Source of the DNA: Takakia lepidozioides
Lineage: Eukaryota > Streptophyta > Takakiopsida > Takakiales > Takakiaceae
Direction: 5' to 3'
DNA: 64,000 nucleotides
Assembly: GCA_030704615.1 (NCBI GenBank)
Contig: CM060731.1
Span: 42,408,001 to 42,472,000 of the forward strand
Shown: positions 57,336 through 64,000 of the stretch, one piece after another
Position numbering within the stretch: position 1 is the first letter of the stretch
Layout of the letters: each line of letters opens with the position of its first letter
Program-made: the position numbers and the translations under genes
The notes under the pieces: generated by a model
The model's input: the letters and a program-made list of their open reading frames with translations, nothing else
Told to the model about the DNA's origin: nothing
Databases searched by the model: none

Positions 57336-60276
57336 GTCTTTCAATGACAATGACCTCAGTGGTCTTGTCCATGTCCTGACATGACATGTATATCTTCCCT
57401 CTCTTTATCTGATCAGTGTACTTAGTGGTTTTTGTACACACCATCTACCCTTCTCCTTTCCTGTTTCACCTTCTCATTTTGATGTACTAACAATGTTTTT
57501 TGAAGGGCCTTGGCAGATAGGCAACAAACACATTCCAAACTGGAATGATGAACTGAAAGCCCTGGGGTATGAATCTCCCTTGGCCAGGTATGTTCTTCTC
57601 CAGCAATAGTATGGTTGATTGATTGGGTATGAAAAGTAAGGCATCCTTGATGATACCTGAAATAAGCACAGAGCATCTAAAGGACTTTTGAATGCCGATA
57701 TTATGAGCTAAGCCCTGGTAAGACAGCTTACGGGAGTATGTGTACACCTTATACATGATCCGGTCAATGCACACTACTTTTGTTAGCTAGTCTCATGTAG
57801 CCGATGCCTTATATCAGAATCAGATACCTTATGATTGAGTGACTGCCATGTCCTTTGATCAAGTGCTTCTATACTTCTCTTAGATATGGCTTTGCTCCTT
57901 GTGGCACCATAAGAAAATACCCAACTCTAATCTGTTGCTAGAAGATGTTTTGTCTATATCACAGGCATGTTACTACAGACCTGAGCTGCTGCTGTATCTT
58001 GACAAGGTTCCTTGAACGAGGTTCCTTCCCTAGCCTGTTCTTCCCTGTGCAAGAACTTATTGAGATACTGAAAGGTATTTTCTAAAAACTTGTACCTATC
58101 CAGAGCTAAGTATACCACTGAACTCTCTGTTCTTTTCTCGTGATACTATACCGGTCTTGCTATGATACACTTTATGCCAATGTTTCATTCATGACCCGAG
58201 GAAGAGAGGATGTAGGATTCTACTCCCTTGGATAATATAATCTCTAAGGATAGAACTACATGGAAGAGGGGAAACCTTATGAGAAGGGGTCTGGTATGCA
58301 CTCCCTTACGGGGTGAGTGCATACCACACTCACTCCGTAAGGTTCTGCCATGCCAGGGGATTGGCTGGTGGGTCCCTCTCTCTCCCTCTCTCCCTCTCCC
58401 TCTATAACTCTTTGGATTTCATCTGGCCTTAACCTTTTTGAGGCCGGTTATTTGGTTTTTCATCCCAATCTTTTTTCATCCAAACTTGGCTGATATTATT
58501 GTAGGATGATGAAACTTAATGTACAGAAAGCTTGGTTTACCATTTGTTTCTTTCATCTAAACTGGATGAACTACATGAATAATGGTGACCTATTTTAATC
58601 CAAGAGATAGTAATTTTACCATCATTTATTATAAATGATGGCAGTTATAAAACTTGAGCCTATACCCTAACCCTAAAAGATACCTTTTTATTGGATGTCA
58701 TCCATTGACAAAGTGCATCTCGTGCTAAAATGCGACTTTTCGTCCACCCTGCATGACAAATCGAGGAGCTGTGCCCTAAGCGGGCCGACACATTTCACAG
58801 CACAGAACTCGTGCTTCAGGGATCCTCGATGATGCGCCGTGTAAATCTGCTCCCCTGCTGCTGCATGGTACTCGTGATGGCTGGCTCTTGGGATGCGCAT
58901 TGGCGGTTAGGCAGATTCCTCTCTGGCAGGCGACAAAGCGATGATCGCTTTGCTCAGACCCTCATGGTTCTTTTTAATTTGCAGCGGCGCTTTTACTCCT
59001 CGTTGGGAAGTACTCTATCCCTATTTATCTACATATTACATGCGGCTCTCTTTTTGTATGAGCTATTCTCTGTCTGTGAACACTTCTACTTTGATTGCGT
59101 TCTGTTGGACGCCATGGCGCAGGGCATACCACAAAACACTCCCTGCCACTCACCTGAGGCATCCTCACTAACACACATCTTTATGTGGTGGTTTTTGGGA
59201 CGGGCACAGGTGAGGGTCTTCACTTGTGTTGATTTCCTGAAGCTTGCAGTTCCTATTCTTGCAAATGTGGGTGGTGCTGAGCCTCTTGCCGCTTCAAAAC
59301 TGCCAGCATACGGATGCAGACCTGCTTCAACTGGGCTCCAATGAGGATCTACTTCTGCTCCTTACCTTGTTTGTGGTTTCTTGCAACCATATCTACATGG
59401 CAGGAGGTAGGGCAGACACGAGAACTCATGGAATACAAATCTACCGATTTATCTACTGTTTTTTTCATGTTTCAATGCGGGTATAATGTAGCGGTCGGTA
59501 CCTTGGCTGCACTGAAATTCGGCTCTACAATGAAACCTCTTGGCTGGTTATTAAGACGGACTGTTGTGCCTTACTAGACAACACACATTCTGCAAGACCT
59601 TCATTTCACTTTGATTTCATATGATGGACTGCAAACAGGGGTTTTTTAATTACCTTTCTACCCTGGCAGAGCTGTTCTTAAGACCCTGGAATACCACTCC
59701 AGACTTGTATCTGCTTCAAAAGACTCGGCCTTGTTTTTATTTTGTGAATCCTGCTTGTGTCTTATGTCTCGTAAAACAGACATTGTGGTTATTTATAGAC
59801 TACCAAGCATCACATTGTTGGGCTCTTTTTAGACTACAAACTGTTTTCTAAAGTACCCCAAGTGATCTCTTGGGACAAAAAATTGGTAAGCTCTATATGG
59901 CCTCTTAATATACTCCCTATATTGTGCTTGCTTTGCGTCTCCGCTGGCCTGCAATAGAAATACCGGATCCAGATGTACCAGTATGGGTTGGCTGGAATAT
60001 GCTTAAGACATGTATGTCTTAATGTTTCAATTTCAATTTTAAGTACTATATGCTTGGCTCTGGAGATTTATCTGCAATCCGGGTTTTTGAAATGAGATTA
60101 CAATCTACAAGTATGGTGATGAATATCAAACCCATGGTGCTTTCATGATATGAATGACCAGGAATCCCGCCCTCCCAGCCTGTTTTTTCAGATACCCTGA
60201 AATGTAACGAGGTATTCAAATGAGATGGTTAAAAAAAAAGGGGGTTGTTAGATGGTGCCCTGTAAAGGGCTGCATT
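57336..60276 (+). repeat. Tandem array unit 4 (2941 bp)
   Basis: Lacks 14 bp (GAGACGATCTGTTG) near 59107 between CTGTTGGA direct repeats, and has two extra bases in AATCTCTAAGG near 58241. The loss opens a 177-codon frame (58811-59344), which still matches no known family. Confidence 0.93.
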
Positions 60277-63218
60277 GTCTTTCAATGACAATGACCTCAG
60301 TGGTCTTGTCCATGTCCTGACATGACATGTATATCTTCCCTCTCTTTATCTGATCAGTGTACTTAGTGGTTTTTGTACACACCATCTACCCTTCTCCTTT
60401 CCTGTTTCACCTTCTCATTTTGATGTACTAACAATGTTTTTTGAAGGGCCTTGGCAGATAGGCAACAAACACATTCCAAACTGGAATGATGAACTGAAAG
60501 CCCTGGGGTATGAATCTCCCTTGGCCAGGTATGTTCTTCTCCAGCAATAGTATGGTTGATTGATTGGGTATGAAAAGTAAGGCATCCTTGATGATACCTG
60601 AAATAAGCACAGAGCATCTAAAGGACTTTTGAATGCCGATATTATGAGCTAAGCCCTGGTAAGACAGCTTACGGGAGTATGTGTACACCTTATACATGAT
60701 CCGGTCAATGCACACTACTTTTGTTAGCTAGTCTCATGTAGCCGATGCCTTATATCAGAATCAGATACCTTATGATTGAGTGACTGCCATGTCCTTTGAT
60801 CAAGTGCTTCTATACTTCTCTTAGATATGGCTTTGCTCCTTGTGGCACCATAAGAAAATACCCAACTCTAATCTGTTGCTAGAAGATGTTTTGTCTATAT
60901 CACAGGCATGTTACTACAGACCTGAGCTGCTGTTGTATCTTGACAAGGTTCCTTGAACGAGGTTCCTTCCCTAGCCTGTTCTTCCCTGTGCAAGAACTTA
61001 TTGAGATACTGAAAGGTATTTTCTAAAAACTTGTACCTATCCAGAGCTAAGTATACCACTGAACTCTCTGTTCTTTTCTCGTGATACTATACCGGTCTTG
61101 CTATGATACACTTTATGCCAATGTTTCATTCATGACCCGAGGAAGAGAGGATGTAGGATTCTACTCCCTTGGATAATATAATCTCTAAGGATAGAACTAC
61201 ATGGAAGAGGGGAAACCTTATGAGAAGGGGTCTGGTATGCACTCCCTTACGGGGTGAGTGCATACCACACTCACTCCGTAAGGTTCTGCCATGCCAGGGG
61301 ATTGGCTGGTGGGTCCCTCTCTCTCCCTCTCTCCCTCTCCCTCTATAACTCTTTGGATTTCATCTGGCCTTAACCTTTTTGAGGCCGGTTATTTGGTTTT
61401 TCATCCCAATCTTTTTTCATCCAAACTTGGCTGATATTATTGTAGGATGATGAAACTTAATGTACAGAAAGCTTGGTTTACCATTTGTTTCTTTCATCTA
61501 AACTGGATGAACTACATGAATAATGGTGACCTATTTTAATCCAAGAGATAGTAATTTTACCATCATTTATTATAAATGATGGCAGTTATAAAACTTGAGC
61601 CTATACCCTAACCCTAAAAGATACCTTTTTATTGGATGTCATCCATTGACAAAGTGCATCTCGTGCTAAAATGCGACTTTTCGTCCACCCTGCATGACAA
61701 ATCGAGGAGCTGTGCCCTAAGCGGGCCGACACATTTCACAGCACAGAACTCGTGCTTCAGGGATCCTCGATGATGCGCCGTGTAAATCTGCTCCCCTGCT
61801 GCTGCATGGTACTCGTGATGGCTGGCTCTTGGGATGCGCATTGGCGGTTAGGCAGATTCCTCTCTGGCAGGCGACAAAGCGATGATCGCTTTGCTCAGAC
61901 CCTCATGGTTCTTTTTAATTTGCAGCGGCGCTTTTACTCCTCGTTGGGAAGTACTCTATCCCTATTTATCTACATATTACATGCGGCTCTCTTTTTGTAT
62001 GAGCTATTCTCTGTCTGTGAACACTTCTACTTTGATTGCGTTCTGTTGGACGCCATGGCGCAGGGCATACCACAAAACACTCCCTGCCACTCACCTGAGG
62101 CATCCTCACTAACACACATCTTTATGTGGTGGTTTTTGGGACGGGCACAGGTGAGGGTCTTCACTTGTGTTGATTTCCTGAAGCTTGCAGTTCCTATTCT
62201 TGCAAATGTGGGTGGTGCTGAGCCTCTTGCCGCTTCAAAACTGCCAGCATACGGATGCAGACCTGCTTCAACTGGGCTCCAATGAGGATCTACTTCTGCT
62301 CCTTACCTTGTTTGTGGTTTCTTGCAACCATATCTACATGGCAGGAGGTAGGGCAGACACGAGAACTCATGGAATACAAATCTACCGATTTATCTACTGT
62401 TTTTTTCATGTTTCAATGCGGGTATAATGTAGCGGTCGGTACCTTGGCTGCACTGAAATTCGGCTCTACAATGAAACCTCTTGGCTGGTTATTAAGACGG
62501 ACTGTTGTGCCTTACTAGACAACACACATTCTGCAAGACCTTCATTTCACTTTGATTTCATATGATGGACTGCAAACAGGGGTTTTTTAATTACCTTTCT
62601 ACCCTGGCAGAGCTGTTCTTAAGACCCTGGAATACCACTCCAGACTTGTATCTGCTTCAAAAGACTCGGCCTTGTTTTTATTTTGTGAATCCTGCTTGTG
62701 TCTTATGTCTCGTAAAACAGACATTGTGGTTATTTATAGACTACCAAGCATCACATTGTTGGGCTCTTTTTAGACTACAAACTGTTTTCTAAAGTACCCC
62801 AAGTGATCTCTTGGGACAAAAAATTGGTAAGCTCTATATGGCCTCTTAATATACTCCCTATATTGTGCTTGCTTTGCGTCTCCGCTGGCCTGCAATAGAA
62901 ATACCGGATCCAGATGTACCAGTATGGGTTGGCTGGAATATGCTTAAGACATGTATGTCTTAATGTTTCAATTTCAATTTTAAGTACTATATGCTTGGCT
63001 CTGGAGATTTATCTGCAATCCGGGTTTTTGAAATGAGATTACAATCTACAAGTATGGTGATGAATATCAAACCCATGGTGCTTTCATGATATGAATGACC
63101 AGGAATCCCGCCCTCCCAGCCTGTTTTTTCAGATACCCTGAAATGTAACGAGGTATTCAAATGAGATGGTTAAAAAAAAAGGGGGGTTGTTAGATGGTGC
63201 CCTGTAAAGGGCTGCATT
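60277..63218 (+). repeat. Tandem array unit 5 (2942 bp)
   Basis: Shares the 14-bp deletion and other variants of unit 4, so the two units are recent duplicates of each other. Confidence 0.93.
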
Positions 63219-64000
63219 GTCTTTCAATGACAATGACCTCAGTGGTCTTGTCCATGTCCTGACATGACATGTATATCTTCCCTCTCTTTATCTGATCAGT
63301 GTACTTAGTGGTTTTTGTACACACCATCTACCCTTCTCCTTTCCTGTTTCACCTTCTCATTTTGATGTACTAACAATGTTTTTTGAAGGGCCTTGGCAGA
63401 TAGGCAACAAACACATTCCAAACTGGAATGATGAACTGAAAGCCCTGGGGTATGAATCTCCCTTGGCCAGGTATGTTCTTCTCCAGCAATAGTATGGTTG
63501 ATTGATTGGGTATGAAAAGTAAGGCATCCTTGATGATACCTGAAATAAGCACAGAGCATCTAAAGGACTTTTGAATGCCGATATTATGAGCTAAGCCCTG
63601 GTAAGACAGCTTACGGGAGTATGTGTACACCTTATACATGATCCGGTCAATGCACACTACTTTTGTTAGCTAGTCTCATGTAGCCGATGCCTTATATCAG
63701 AATCAGATACCTTATGATTGAGTGACTGCCATGTCCTTTGATCAAGTGCTTCTATACTTCTCTTAGATATGGCTTTGCTCCTTGTGGCACCATAAGAAAA
63801 TACCCAACTCTAATCTGTTGCTAGAAGATGTTTTGTCTATATCACAGGCATGTTACTACAGACCTGAGCTGCTGTGTATCTTGACAAGGTTCCTTGAACG
63901 AGGTTCCTTCCCTAGCCTGTTCTTCCCTGTGCAAGAACTTATTGAGATACTGAAAGGTATTTTCTAAAAACTTGTACCTATCCAGAGCTAAGTATACCAC
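63219..64000 (+). repeat. Tandem array unit 6 (partial, cut by window end)
   Basis: The first 782 bp of another unit of the unit 4/5 type; the array continues beyond the window. Confidence 0.93.

Noticed and set aside
48480-64000. Array of protein-coding genes, one per unit
   Set aside because: Frames are short, on both strands, broken by stops and by unit-specific indels, and match no family I know. Exon-like blocks are noted as remnants only.

Overview
The window looks like nuclear DNA of a land plant with a large, repeat-rich genome. The evidence is a spliced nuclear gene for a plastid-type GNAT acetyltransferase, fragments of a plant-type PPR gene and a plant UDP-glycosyltransferase, and a chromodomain Ty3/gypsy element primed by tRNA-iMet. 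I cannot name the species; a fern or other seed-free plant is a guess from the low gene density. A run of 500 Ns (29778-30277) joins two contigs.

Layout. (1) 1-2900: an inverted, diverged copy of a dispersed repeat called family R here, whose left end is short sub-repeats. (2) 2940-4340: a local duplication, then twelve short GC-rich palindromes separated by AT-rich spacers. (3) 4341-8280: a decayed Ty3/gypsy element whose gag is split by a 723-bp inverted-repeat DNA transposon, followed by repeats with a TGGCGT/ACGCCA core. (4) 10043-13557: the only intact-looking host gene, a five-exon GNAT gene with an antisense LINE fragment in intron 2. (5) 14053-14687: part of a gene with motifs of a beta-class DNA N4/N6 methyltransferase. 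(6) 14382-27262 and 35044-45981: two copies (A and B) of an 11-13 kb segment with sharp ends. Each carries the last exon of the methylase-like gene, two unrecognised spliced minus-strand genes, a GC-palindrome/poly-G region, and one chromovirus inserted at the same site with the same TTTAT duplication. (7) 27263-35043: family R, PPR, reverse transcriptase, gag and UGT fragments around the gap. (8) 45982-48479: another inverted family R copy. (9) 48480-64000: five full units and one partial unit of a near-identical 2.94-2.95 kb tandem array of family R, running off the window.

How it fits together. The GNAT gene probably acetylates protein N-termini or lysines in plastids. Most of the rest is mobile or repetitive DNA. 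The retrotransposon was in the segment before the segment was copied, because both copies share its target site and flanks. A and B then lost different parts: A lost the acidic tail of the methylase-like gene, and B lost the retroelement reverse transcriptase core and most of one LTR. The strongest candidate for something new is the composite segment with its methylase-like gene and two co-travelling spliced genes. No transposase, terminal inverted repeat or target duplication for the whole segment could be found by eye, so its mode of movement is unknown. Many A/B differences are one-base indels, so some frameshifts may be consensus errors.
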